Assembly (NCBI GenBank): GCA_016987375.1
Contig: PJRA01000443.1
Location: forward strand, 322,391 to 349,865
DNA from: Brachionus koreanus
Lineage: Eukaryota; Rotifera; Eurotatoria; Ploima; Brachionidae
Length of the DNA: 27,475 bases
Reading direction: 5' to 3'
In this document: positions 9,632 through 20,414 of the stretch, in pieces
Layout: every line of letters starts with the position of its first letter
Position numbering within the stretch: the stretch's first letter is position 1
The notes under the pieces: model-generated
Told to the model about the DNA's origin: nothing
Database searches by the model: none
The model's input: only the letters and a program-made list of their open reading frames with translations
Program-made: the position numbers and the translations under genes

Positions 9632-10487
9632 CAGTATCGTAAAAAAGTTAAGAAACGAATATTTTACAGTTTATTTGGATGTGAATAGTAATAGTAATTG
9701 AATTGGATAGGATCGAAATTTTGAGGCAGTTTTTTTGTCAGTTAAATTATTTAAAGTTGAAATAAAATCTGGATTTAAATGACAATTTATTATTATATTT
9801 TCATAATTAGCTATAATTAGATAGACAATCTAAGTTGTTCAATTTTTTAAATTGACACTCATTTGTTAAAATAATTATTATATGAACTTAATAATATAAT
9901 TTTGGAATAAATTAAATAGGCATTAAAACCAAAATGACCATTCAAACTCCTTAACTTTTATCTATTTGGAAAGAGGATATAATAACAGCTGTTGTTCTTC
10001 AGCTAAAAAGAAAATCATACTCGGAAATAGGTAATCTTAATATATCCAAATAATGCATAAATAGTTTTATTTTAAAAATATAATCAATCAAAAAATGACG
10101 ATCTTCCATTACTCCGTATTGGAAAAATTAGATAAATTAGATTGGAAAAAAATAAACTCACTATCACATATTCTAGCATATAACTCGAAATTGTCAAAAG
10201 ACAGTAAAGCATCAGGTTCTATCGTTAGACGAAGATTAGAACACTTGAGTTTTTAACTGAAAATGTGTGGTTCGAAAACCATGAATAACAAATTCTAATA
10301 AAAAACTAAGAAAGTAAAAGTTTTTGCATCAATGTGAAATCATGGAACAAGGCTAAATGAAGGAGAATTTTCTGTGACTTTTTAAAATTGAAGTATACAA
10401 TAGAAAAATCGAATTCAGATAATAGAAAGTGGAAGAAGCAGAAAAAAGATGAGGCTTTTATTTTTCAGCCTTTTGTCATGGCACCAA
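9632..10487 (+). pseudogene. Decayed Tc1-like transposon
   Basis: The plus strand shows scattered pieces of a Tc1-type transposase. At about 9972-10049 there is an HTH-like stretch (KEDIITAVVLQLKRKS, then YSEIGNLNISK). At about 10096-10255 a piece ends in SGSIVRRRLEHL. At about 10310-10380 there is KVKVFASM, a stop, then NHGTRLNEGEFSVTF, resembling the beta-sheet region around the catalytic Asp. Stops and frame changes separate them, so the gene is dead. A putative left end, TA|CAGTATCG at 9630-9637, carries the superfamily's typical CAGT start. A putative right end is ...CCAATACTG at 10487. The two ends match only over CAGTAT, so the boundaries are tentative. Confidence 0.5.
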
Positions 10488-10880
10488 TACTGTGAGGTTA
10501 AATTCTTTAAATATGTTCACCACTGATCCTTTGGATATATTAAATTTAGTCGCAATTTGCCTGCCAGAATGGTTATTGATTAATTGTTTAACTTAACGTT
10601 TATTCATTTGTGTTGCTCCTGACCGACGTCATCCTGTTGTAATTTTTGCAGATATTTTTCCATTGTACTTGAAATCCTTTGTTCTTTGTGACACATTTCC
10701 ACAAAGGATATTAAAAATATCATTGTTGGTTTTACCATTTTTATGGTGTTGGATTACAAGTTCACGTAACATTGCTGATTTTATTTTCGCTTACACCATA
10801 CTTCTTTCTTTTTTGAATGATACCATTACACAATTCATAATTATGTTTCATTTTTTTCGTTTATTTTCACTTGTCTAGTA
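10488..10880 (-). pseudogene. Mariner/Tc1-type transposase N-terminal fragment
   Basis: Reading the minus strand from about 10773 to 10485 gives a paired-like double HTH domain. The first half reads MLRELVIQHHKNGKTNND, then IFNILCGNVSQRT. After one stop come RRSGATQMNKR, another stop, and VKQLINNHSGRQIATKFN followed by ISKGSVVNIFKE. This is the familiar NGKT..eI / GRp / rqIAk..nIs.gSV pattern of mariner-family DNA-binding domains. Two in-frame stops and the missing catalytic domain show that it is a relic. It breaks off where the oppositely oriented Tc1-like copy begins. Confidence 0.6.
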
Positions 10881-11161
10881 AATATGGTTAATTAACATAA
10901 AAAAAAACACTGTTGTATATTTGAGATAAATTAATCGGGCATGCTTGAGATAAGTTAAACGTTAATTTAAAATTTAAATCTTGTTCATTTGTTAATTGTT
11001 TTTGAATTTTTTTTTTTTTACTTATTTTTTATTTTTTATTATAGCATAAAAAACTGTTAATTTCCTGGGGCGAATATTACTTTTTTAAAAGTTTATAAAT
11101 ACAAGCATCTTCAAGCTAGGTAGAATTTTTTTCAGTAAATAAAAAAAGAAATTGCTATTAA

Positions 11162-11167
11162 TTTATT
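11162..11167 (-). terminator. Poly(A) signal of the ADAMTS-like gene
   Basis: AATAAA on the minus strand lies 22 nt downstream of the stop codon at 11189. Confidence 0.5.
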
Positions 11168-11188
11168 AAATTTAAATAAATAGGATTT

Positions 11189-14100
11189 TTAAAATTTTGT
11201 TCTATGTCCTTTTTGGACATTTAATTTTGTTAATTTTGGAATTTTTATCTCACATAGGTCACCTTTAAAACCGTTTGGACATAAGCATTTGAATCTAAAA
11301 ATTCTATTGCTATGATTGTTATTAGTTTCATTTATACATCTACCACCGTTCATGCAAACGTTATTGGTACATTTCAAAGGTGATGCTTTAAATTTAATTT
11401 TAAAAAATAACTAAATAAAATAAAAAGAAAATTACTGTCACATTTTTCACAAGTTCTCCGGCATACATTTTCAATTCTAGCATTTGCACCATTTTTAAAA
11501 CCAATATCCCCTGCTAAGCAATTGAATTTGTAACTTGGACAGTTAAAGTCGAAATCTTGACACTTTAAAAGTTTGTATCCTGAAAATAATTTTAAAATTA
11601 AAAAAAAAAATTGTGAAATTATAAAAATGTAATACTTGCGCAACTTTCACAGCATATTTTGGCTCCGTCTAATTTGTTACAAAAATAATCTACTGATTTA
11701 CCATGAAAATGCATAATAGAAAACCATTCTATACAAGTTACAGCCAAATTTGAAGATCCTATCCCATACTCTAATGGTTTTATTAAATCGTCACCATAAA
11801 TGCAAGAATTTTTCGTTTTCTGATTTTGACATCTACCTTTAACGCAAACCTAAACGAAAATATAAGATAAAAGAAATATTTAAATATGAAATTACAGAAT
11901 CTGGATCACAATACGTTCCATCAACAGCAGGACCAAGAAATTCACAATCAGATTCATCATTGCGTCGACAATAAAGAAAATTACAAATACTATCAGTTTT
12001 TCTCTAGATTAAATAAAAAAAAAATTATGTATAAAAAATTCAACATTAATTTATATTTTTACAGAGCAAAAAGTTGCCTGCTGTCCAAATTGCATTTTGC
12101 ATTGTTCAGTAGCATTCCAAAATTGTCCAGTCAGTGAAAAAAATTGATGTTTGCGAAATTTAATTTTAGATTGCATTTTAGTCAAACACAATGTTTGCTT
12201 GGAAATCTCACTATTCAGAAAATATAAAAATTAACTAAAAAATAAATTTTTGAGATTAGCTACCCATCTTCAAGTAGAAATTGTTTGATTTGCTTAATTG
12301 AACATTCTGAAAATAGTTGCAAATTGTCTATTTTATTGAAGGAAATAAAAGGACTCATTAGAAAGTATTCTGATGCTGGACAAGATTCAGTTTCTGGAAC
12401 GGATTGATCATGATTAGCTCCCAAGCTATGTCCTAATTCATGTGCCATAGTCTTTAAATAAAACTAATAAATTGAAATTTATTTTTTTATATATATTTAC
12501 ATATATATGAGAAAATCCTCCGAAATCTTCTACTATTGAAAAACTATAATCACAGATTGATCGTGTATAAGCAGCACCCAGAAGTCCAGATCTTTGCGAT
12601 GGCGTTTGAGCTTCATTCAAATTCCAAAGATCTTTGCTTTAAAGAAAATATGAGAAAAATGATTATTTGATCATAAATTTAGTACTCAAAGACACCAATA
12701 GCATGATCGTAAGGTAAATTTTCTGGTAGCGATGTGACAAATTCCGCAAAAAGATCCAATGCTTTTCGGTTTATTACTTGTTTATTTTTATATTTAGGAA
12801 AGCCGTCTACTTTTATAACTTCTGAATTTGTCCATTGAGAATTTATTTTATCCTAAAGATTTGAATATAATTTTTTCAAATTTTATTTTTAAATTACTTT
12901 AATTATAATTATGCTTGTTAATCTAATTTTAATTCTAAGATCAGGATCATTCTCAAAAGAATTTTCAAACTTTTGATTTACCTTTCAAAATAAAAAGAAT
13001 ATTAATAACAAACAATGAAATCAAAAATAACTTGAAAAAATTTTACAGAAAGAAAATGAAATATTCAATTAAAATGAAAAAAAAAATTTTTTTCTTTTAC
13101 ATTATTTGCCCGGAAAATATCACTAGATAAGGTTCAACGTAAAGTTATGTTTTGTTTGAACGGGAATGGCTCAGCAGTTAGCACTAAAACAAGCTCAATC
13201 TCATATAGAATTATACTTTAGCAAGCAATACCAGAATTGGACTCAAAACATTATACCAAGATGAATAACCAACAGTTATTTGCCTTATCTGTGACAATAT
13301 TACTTTAATTTTCATAAAAAAGAAGAAAATAATTTAATGCGTAATTTGTTAATTCTAATATGTAGTTTAAATTTATAAAAAAAATATGCCCTTCATGATA
13401 ATTGACCATGACATTTTTAATAAACTCTTTTCATAATCTTTCAAGTAATCAAATTGAAAGAGATTTTTAGGTAATTTGCAAACTTACTCCATCAATGGAA
13501 AAAGAATAATACTCCAAAATACTTTGAAATATATCAGAATCGTCACTTTTCTGGATATATTGCTTATGTTGTTCATAAATAGAATGATCAGTAATTAGTA
13601 AAACTTCGACATCAACAAATTTAGGACTTTTTTTTTTTGAATTTCTGATGAATCTAGAAAAATCAATTAGTTAATTAGTAAAATTTATTGTATAAATCTA
13701 TTAGTAATTTTGATTAAAATTTTAAATATTCCTCAAAATAATACCTTTTATTTTGTTTCAAATTTTTCAACTTTTTAATCGAGACAGCTAAATTTAAATT
13801 AATTAAATATTAATTTAAATTTGATAGACATACTTAATTTACCTTTTGAAAAGGTTGTATCATCATAAAACGCAAAATAATTTGTCAAATTAGTTTTATC
13901 TTCTTTTAAATTGTTCGAACTTCGCTTTTTAATTGAGTGTTTATCTCCTTTCATTTGCCTATTTGGTAGGATGTCAAAAAATTCATCGGAATGCTTGTCT
14001 GGAAAAACTCTTGCATACTTAAAAAAAAATTATCTTTGTTGAAAAAAATAATGAAAATAAAAATATTTACAAAAATAAAATCATTATCTGGTTTTAATAA

Positions 14101-14567
14101 TAAATTTCCATAACCATTACCATTTTTTTCTTGATATTGACAATATTTCTTAAATTGTAAAATTTTTTTAGTATAATACTAACAAAAACGTTTATTTCTG
14201 AAACTAATGTTGATTGTTGTGTTTTTTAGTATAAAATAAATTATGGTCTAGATAAATTTAAAATTACCTTTTGGTCTTTAAATTTGAATTCATTTAATTG
14301 TTTATCACCCTCAATAGTAAAGATTTTAGGAAAATTTTCAAGGATAAATGATTTCCTTATAAATTCAAAAGAATAATTTTTTCCTTCAAGTTCAAAGCTC
14401 AGCGAAAACTTTTCCGGAAATATTGATTTATTATGGTTTTGTTTAAATGAAAAACTAAGCTTTTTCACTACTGATATTTCTGTTTCGAAATTTTCTATAG
14501 CATTAGCCTCAAAGCTTAAGCTAAATATTGTAAAAAATTTTAAGAAAATAATTGAATTTTTCTTCAT
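11189..14567 (-). CDS. Secreted ADAMTS-like zinc metalloprotease with ShK-like and EGF modules
   Basis: Fourteen-exon model: 14567-14268, 14178-14071, 14017-13843, 13787-13745, 13653-13488, 12981-12898, 12852-12686, 12636-12501, 12451-12264, 12210-12063, 12003-11896, 11849-11636, 11579-11436, 11385-11189; 725 aa, all joins GT..AG and in phase. Residues 1-23 are a signal peptide. A prodomain follows to about 210, with basic processing sites (SIKKR, QNKR). The M12B catalytic domain starts at KFVDVEVLLITDHS. The zinc site is HELGHSLGANHD (397-408; Glu398 catalytic), with the Met-turn at Met425. Residues about 457-548 match the ADAMTS cysteine-rich region (SLTGQFWNATEQCKMQFG, DGTYC, KGRC). Two ShK-like six-Cys-type modules (about 557-611, 619-659) and one EGF (666-705) complete it. 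No thrombospondin repeat or transmembrane helix is seen. The protein probably cleaves matrix or surface proteins. Active-site residues are intact, so it is likely an active enzyme. Confidence 0.75.
12982..13487 (-). other. Long intron 5 of the ADAMTS-like gene
   Basis: This 506-bp intron is far longer than the other introns of the gene (about 45-90 bp). It contains the possible tRNA-derived SINE listed separately, which may account for the extra length. Confidence 0.5.
13160..13260 (+). mobile_element. Possible tRNA-derived SINE fragment
   Basis: TGGCTCAGCAGTTAGCAC at 13167-13184 closely resembles a tRNA D-arm / A box. About 50 nt later, AATTGGACTCA (13235-13245) is a degenerate B box (RGTTCRANTCC). 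The segment does not fold into a full tRNA: no acceptor stem and no anticodon arm could be paired. It is therefore read as an old tRNA-derived SINE, in the intron and antisense to the host gene. Confidence 0.3.
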
Positions 14568-15512
14568 TTCTTTTTTTTTTTTGGTAAGATTTTAATTCAC
14601 TTTAGCGGTTTATTTATAATTGTAACTTAAAAACTGTCAAACGAGCATTAAATTTACAATTAATGTGCTTTAGAAAATAGAAGAAAAAGTCTATTTTTGA
14701 ATGATTTACTTAATAATGATCTTGAAATCTTACTCATATTTGAATATTATTTAGTAATTTTTTATGCCTTACACATTAAAACAGACCTAAGCAACTAAAA
14801 TTTACCAAAACGTTATTACTATAAATGATGAAGAGACATTTTTTGGAATATCTCGTTAAAAAATCATTAAATCGAGAACATTTTTATGAATTTCATCAAC
14901 AAAAAGTACTTAAAAATGATCATTCTTATTATTATTAATTAAAATAAATTCTTATAAAAATAGATTTCAATAGAAATTATTAGAAAAAATTAATGAAATG
15001 ATTTATAAATCTTAATCTTAAGTTGGAAAGATAGTGATGTTCAAAATTTTGAAAATGAATCATGATGACACTGTCTGTCATCTGACTGTTAATTTGGAAC
15101 AATTAATAAATTCTATATTTTATTTATCGATCATTATTTTTAGTGTCAAATATTCTAAATTTTAGGTCTTGTGCTGCTTCAGCAGAGCATTTTGAAAATT
15201 TTTTTAGCTTGATTGCAAAATCCAGTCAAAATTGTTTTATTTATTTATTTATTAATTTTAAGCTGAGGCCGATCGCCGACCACTTGCTCAGTGACCCGTC
15301 AAATAAGGATCAATGTATTTAATATTTTTAATTAAAAAATTCAAGAAAGTTAGTTTAAATTATACAAAAATTATTAACTTTCAAATAAAAATAAGAAAAA
15401 CAATATCAAAAGATTTAAGTTGTACTATTTTACATATTTTTTCTAGTATTTTGTAAAAAAAGAAATTAAATTAAAAAATACAACATTTTCAAAATTCAAA
15501 TGAACCCTATTT
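14568..15512. other. Intergenic, upstream of the ADAMTS-like gene
   Basis: No gene was seen. It should hold the promoter of the ADAMTS-like gene. A small GC-rich patch at about 15262-15300 (GCTGAGGCCGATCGCC onward) contrasts with the surroundings and may be a repeat remnant. Confidence 0.45.
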
Positions 15513-16225
15513 CTATGTTATTTCAGTCTGAGTAACTAATTTTGATGCATGGTTATCAATTAAAATATTTTTTATGTTGTCCAACGTGATTTCAAATTCT
15601 TTTCTATTATCATTTGTACTCTTTGAAATCTTACTGATAATTGTTTTTGTCTCACTAATCAAGCGTTCATTAGAGTCTATTTGAAGATTTAATTTTCCCA
15701 GTCGTTTTTCAAGAGGATTTAAACGATTTTGAATATAGTTTTCGATGAAATTCCTAACAATTAAGTCGGTGTCTTCGTTAAAACTCTTATTGAGTCCGAG
15801 AGTTGTTTTGTTTTGTTTTCGAATTGATTTTATTTGCTCAAATCTATTTGATTTCAGATCTTTGTGAAAAGTGAATTCGGCTTTGAAGTTTTGTAAGATT
15901 TCATTTCGCTTTGTTCTGTGACCGGATTAGAAATCGTTGAGATGTTTGATATAGTTGGTTCGCCTTGTTTAGAAGTGGTTCGGTGAACTGATTTTAACGG
16001 TACTGACATTTTATTAGTGAGTTTGTCTTGTTTTTAATCATCAAAAACGTTTGGTTCATAGAGTTTAAAATTTTCGATTTGTGATTGAGTCTGTTCGATT
16101 CGTAATTGAATTGTGCTTGCCCATTTTAATACTTTTTTGTGCGCTATAAGATCCTGTTGCAGTTTGTACTCTAGTAATTTTATGTACTCCATCGAGTTTG
16201 TGTTTTGTGTCGGCTTGTTTATCAT
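15513..16225 (-). pseudogene. Broken coiled-coil coding region (stop plus frameshift)
   Basis: A 63-aa frame starts at ATG 16225 (MINKPTQNTNSMEYIKLLEY...) and ends at TAA 16034. The same frame continues without another stop through ATG 16009 (MSVPLKSVHRTTSKQGEPT) to TGA 15854. Overlapping it in the -1 frame is an open stretch of 137 codons (15926-15513) that reads as Lys/Glu/Leu coiled coil (for example NRLNPLEKRLGKLNLQIDS). The whole is richer in G and C than its flanks, as coding DNA here is. One stop and one frame change over 713 bp suggest a recently broken gene or element-encoded protein. Two small genes, an unseen intron or programmed recoding are alternatives. No family was recognised. 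Confidence 0.4.
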
Positions 16226-16389
16226 TGCTTATCTTTTAGTTGTTGTTAAAGTAAGCTAGGAATTTCGTGAAATTCTGAGATTTCAAAAATTGTAGCACTT
16301 AGACTTAGAGGGTCGAAAAAACGGTTCTTTAAGGTAGCTCGTGAATGGTTTTCAAAATTTCAAAAAAATTATCATAATTCAAATTTCAA

Positions 16390-17002
16390 AATTGTTTTAT
16401 ACTGTCAAATTAAGTCTCTGTTTATACCACTTATATCTTTTTTATCTATCTTTTATGTTAAGAAGCTGTTTTCTGACCGCTGTTTGAGACTTGAAACCTT
16501 TTTTCTGGAGATATCCCATTATAGTATACTTACTTATCCTATCCATATCTGAATGCTAGAATTAAAATCAATGGCGAGTTTTTGATAGCTAGTTTTTTAG
16601 TTGAAAGGACACATTTTGGAGATATACCTAACAACTTGGCTATTTTGTTTTGCTTTTTATCTCCACTTTTTAGCAGACCCACGATCTGCCATTTTTGTGG
16701 GCTAGACAAATTGTGTGATTAAAGGTTGAAATGATTGCTAAAACTTTTAGATTACCCGATTTTCTAAACTTTTGCACCGACTTTGATTTTTTAATTTTTA
16801 GAACAAGTTTTTTGAATATAAATTTTTAAAAGATAATTATATTTTTATGTCGAGTGTGATATATCAAATTGAAGAGAAAAAAAAGAATTTCAAATTAGTG
16901 CATTTATTTTTTTTCTTTTGCACTTAAATATTTGTAAAATTCGATATGTAAAAAAATTCAGTTAAATAAAATAATTAATTTGTAAACTTTTGCAACATAC
17001 TG
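16390..17002 (-). pseudogene. Decayed Tc1-like transposon, 5' part
   Basis: Minus-strand translation from about 16716 gives LSSPQKWQIVGLLKSGDKK, then QNKIAKLLGISPKCV: the N-terminal HTH of Tc1-type transposases. After stops, about 16520-16420 gives KGFKSQTAVRKQLLN, a stop, then KRYKWYKQRLN, matching the next segment (..s..TVrr.L.....R..W...). The catalytic DDE part is not found. A terminal-repeat-like end, CAGTATGTTGCAAAAGTTTA read inward on the minus strand from 17002, is flanked by TA (17003-17004). No matching left end was found, so the copy is truncated. Confidence 0.55.
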
Positions 17003-17004
17003 TA

Positions 17005-17352
17005 TGAAAATAAGCAAAATCTAAATAAAATGTTAACATTGTTTTATTTTAATAAAAAATAATCTGAGAAAAAAAAAACGACTTATTCTTTTTTTACTTG
17101 TTTATATAGAAACAAATTTTTTAAGACTAAGTTTCAAGTTAAATAAATGTACATTAAAAAAACTGCAAATAAATTCTACCAGATTAATATAAAAAATTGG
17201 AGTAAAATAAATCTTAAGCATATAGTGTAGTCAAACTTTTTCAAATTTAGTCAAGTTCACATGGAATTTCTTTCAACATTTTTTTTAAATATAAATTCAT
17301 TTTTATGTTTTTTTATTAGATTTTTTATTAGAAATTCAGAGGAAAAATAAAA
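17005..17352. promoter_or_regulatory. Presumed promoter and 5' UTR of CCT5
   Basis: This A/T-rich stretch separates the Tc1 relic from the CCT5 start. A pyrimidine-rich tract ending TTTTTTATTAG lies about 20 nt before the ATG. It could be a 5' UTR splice acceptor or a spliced-leader trans-splicing acceptor. No TATA box was singled out from the A/T background. Confidence 0.35.
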
Positions 17353-19065
17353 ATGCCTAGTTCTGCTCCCATGGGAACTCTCGCTTTCGATGAGTTCGGT
17401 CGACCTTTCATAATTCTTAAGGAACAAGAATCAAAAATTCGACTTTCTGGTATCGAGGCTCACAAATCTCATATTTTAGCAGCTAAAACTGTTGCTAATA
17501 CCCTTAAATCATCTCTTGGTCCAAAGGGATTAGATAAGATGATGGTCTCACCAGATGGAGAAGTCACAGTAACTAATGACGGTGCTACCATTTTAAAGAT
17601 GATGGATGTTGAAAATCAAATAGCTAGACTGATGGTAGAACTTTCAAAATCTCAGGATGATGAAATAGGTGATGGAACTACTGGTGTAGTTGTTCTTGCA
17701 GGAGCATTAATGGAACAAGCTGAAGCGTTGTTAGACAAAGGTATTCATCCGATTCGTATTGCTGATGGTTATGAAATGGCCGCAAAAGTAGCATGTGAAA
17801 ATCTAGATAGAATTGCTGAAAGCTACCCTATAGATTTGAACAATTTGGAGCCTTTAATTCAAACAGCTATGACAACATTAGGGTCAAAAATAATAAACCG
17901 CTGTCATAGACAAATGGCCGAAATAGCAGTTAATGCTATATTGGCTGTAGCTGATATGGAGCGCAAAGACGTCGACTTTGAACTTATCAAAGTTGAAGGC
18001 AAAGTAGGCGGAAAACTAGAGGACACAATGTTGGTCAAAGGAGTTGTTGTAGACAAAGACTTTTCTCATCCTCAAATGCCTAAACAAGTAAAGGACGCAA
18101 AAATAGCAATTTTGACTTGTCCATTTGAGCCACCAAAACCAAAAACCAAACATAAATTAGATGTAACTTCTGTTGAAGATTATAAAAAATTAAGAGATTA
18201 TGAAAGAGCAAAATTTGAAGAAATGGTCGATCAAGTAAAAAAAACTGGCTGCAATTTAGTCATTTGCCAATGGGGTTTTGATGATGAAGCTAACCATTTA
18301 TTGCTTCAACGCGAATTGCCAGCAGTGCGATGGGTTGGCGGTCCAGAAATTGAACTTGTTGCTATTGCCACTGGGGGAAGAATAGTGCCGAGGTTTAGTG
18401 AACTAACAGCCGAAAAACTCGGCTATGCCGGAATTGTTAGAGAGCTGAGTTTTGGAACTACTCGAGATCATATGCTGGTGATTGAGGAATGCAGAAATTC
18501 AAGAGCAGTCACTATATTTATCCGCGGTGGCAATAAAATGATAATCGAAGAAGCTAAGAGAGCTCTTCACGATGCCTTATGTGTTGTTAGAAATTTGATC
18601 AGAGATAACAGAGTTGTTTATGGTGGAGGTGCTGCTGAAATTTCCTGTGCATTGGCTGTTTCAAAAGCTGCTAACAGTGTTGCATCATTAGAACAATATG
18701 CCATGAGAGCTTTTTCAGATGCGTTGGAAACCATTCCAATAGCTTTAGCCGAAAATAGTGGTCTTGCTCCAATTGAAACTTTGGCTGATTTAAAATCAAG
18801 ACAAATTATTGAAAACAATCCAAGATTAGGAGTTGATTGTCTTCAGTCGGGAACAAATGGTAAAGTTAATTAATAAAAAATAAATATTTAAATATTTTAT
18901 ATTGAAATTCACTAATTTTTTAAATTATGATTTTTAGACATGAAAGATCAACAAGTGATCGAAACATTGATAGGAAAAAAACAACAAATTTATTTGGCAA
19001 CTCAATTGGTCAGAATGATACTTAAAATAGATGACATACGCTTGCCTGGGGAGCCAATGGAATAA
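17353..19065 (+). CDS. CCT5: T-complex protein 1 subunit epsilon (CCT5)
   Basis: Two exons, 17353-18859 and 18938-19065, give 544 aa (human CCT5 is 541). The 78-bp intron splits Asp in GTND|MK; without it the frame would run into an early stop. The protein is the epsilon subunit of the eight-subunit cytosolic TRiC/CCT chaperonin, which folds actin, tubulin and WD40 proteins using ATP. Group II chaperonin motifs are intact: [11 protein letters not shown], the VTNDGATIL nucleotide loop, [12 protein letters not shown] with the catalytic Asp, and [14 protein letters not shown] near the C-terminus. The epsilon-specific start [27 protein letters not shown] and the end [12 protein letters not shown] identify the paralogue. 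The gene is more GC-rich than its surroundings, as expected for a conserved, highly expressed gene. Start chosen at [12 protein letters not shown]; a Met seven residues in matches the family start equally well. Confidence 0.97.
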
Positions 19066-19066
19066 A
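19061..19066 (+). terminator. Poly(A) signal overlapping the CCT5 stop codon
   Basis: AATAAA at 19061-19066 contains the TAA stop (19063-19065), and a second overlapping AATAAA begins at 19065. A very short 3' UTR is implied if it is used. Confidence 0.45.
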
Positions 19067-19271
19067 TAAATATGGAGCTATTTAATATTCATATATAAAA
19101 TCATTTATCGACTAAAAAATCGACCAATTCATAAAAGCTATTTCTTTCAGAAAAAAATAAAATCCCGTATTTTTTAATATGATTAACTTATTTTTTTAAA
19201 CTTATTTCTGAAATTAAAAATTTTAAATAAAAGTTCGATTCAAAAATATTTAAGAGAATTTTTTTCAATAA

Positions 19272-19495
19272 CACTCAAAAGCCTTTTTCAGAGTTTTTTC
19301 GAGCCTTTGTTGTACTCTTTTCTTTTTACTTTTTATTCCATGAAAATAAGCATATTTTGCAACAAAAATTAATCAATTATAATATTTTTTGATTATAGAT
19401 TTCTGAACTAAAAAAAAAAAAATCAAAAATTTTTAAATCTATTTAACTAAAAATAAACAAAATATTTAAAATGTAACCCTTCCGGCTTTTGAGTG
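19272..19495. mobile_element. piggyBac-type MITE with ATAA flanks
   Basis: A 224-bp non-coding segment has perfect 12-bp terminal inverted repeats: CACTCAAAAGCC at 19272-19283 and its complement GGCTTTTGAGTG at 19484-19495. Both sides carry the same 4-bp flank, ATAA (19268-19271 and 19496-19499), one base off the TTAA used by piggyBac elements. Its termini resemble those of the elements at 25160 and 27417. No transposase is encoded. Confidence 0.6.
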
Positions 19496-20248
19496 ATAAA
19501 AAATCAATTAAATAATTTCTAAATTTAAATTAAACTTGTCAATAAATGAATAATAGTTCTTTCACAGTAATATTATCATTAAAATCGACCTTAAATAATA
19601 AAAATTACGAATCTTAAGGTTTGATCTCTCAAAGACTTTGACATGACTGAAATTTATTGAATTTCTTATTTTTTGATTAACTTAGTTTAACCACATAATT
19701 TATTAATTTAATATTTCCTAAACAAAAATAACTGGCAATTTTTTTCTCACTTTTTATATCTCTCTAAAACATATATACAAATCAAAAATCTATATGAACA
19801 CACTCAAGTTTTTATTGATTTAAAATTTAAACTAAAATAGTTGTTTAATTTAAAAGAGTAATAAAAGAAAAATAACTGAAGAAAGAACCTTGCCGTACAT
19901 CCATGCTAATTCTGCCCCCGTTTTTATGTTCAAATTTTCACTTTTTGATAGAGAAAAGATTTTTTTCATTAAATTTGGCGTTTTTTTTAGGGGAATGGAT
20001 AGTTTTCAAGTGAGTTTTTATTTAGTTTCTCCTATATTTTTTTCATGAAAAAAGCTCTGTCTAGAAAAAAAAGATTATTTTTGGAGTGAAATTTTTTTGT
20101 TTTAAAAATTAAAGTTCTATCTTTCCTTTGATTTATTTCTAAAAAATAAACAAAATAAACATAAGACAAAAATTTTTTTAAAAACCAAAATGTCAACTTT
20201 AGTAGACAAATCGAAAAATCTAATATCATAATGGAAAAATGTGCTTCT

Positions 20249-20414
20249 ATCTAGCTTAGCACATATCAGAACTACTATAAGAAGACCTTCTGAAGTTAAA
20301 AAAATCTTAACAAGCCAAGAGTCATTTTATATCCTAATAACAAAGACAACCAAATAAAAACTGGTGACTTAGTTTGTCCTCAATGTTATAATAAGTCTAA
20401 TAATATTTTTAATA
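20249..20414 (+). pseudogene. Unidentified coding relic
   Basis: In otherwise low-complexity DNA, one plus frame reads LAHIRTTIRRPSEVKKILTS and continues to a stop near 20356. A second, overlapping frame continues plausibly with RVILYPNNKDNQIKTGD and LVCPQCYNK, which has a CxxC. The frame switch and lack of a start suggest a decayed fragment of a transposon or a small zinc-binding protein. The family was not recognised. Confidence 0.25.

Noticed and set aside
10663..10878. Plus-strand 71-codon open frame
   Set aside because: It is antisense to the mariner transposase HTH fragment, which has clear family similarity.
13160..13245. Functional tRNA gene
   Set aside because: A-box-like and B-box-like sequences are present, but no acceptor stem or anticodon arm pairs; more like a SINE relic.
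18618..18818. Minus-strand 66-codon open frame in CCT5
   Set aside because: Antisense shadow of strongly conserved CCT5 coding sequence.
20032..20229. Minus-strand 65-codon open frame
   Set aside because: Phe/Lys/Leu low-complexity from A/T runs, no motif, no splice partners.
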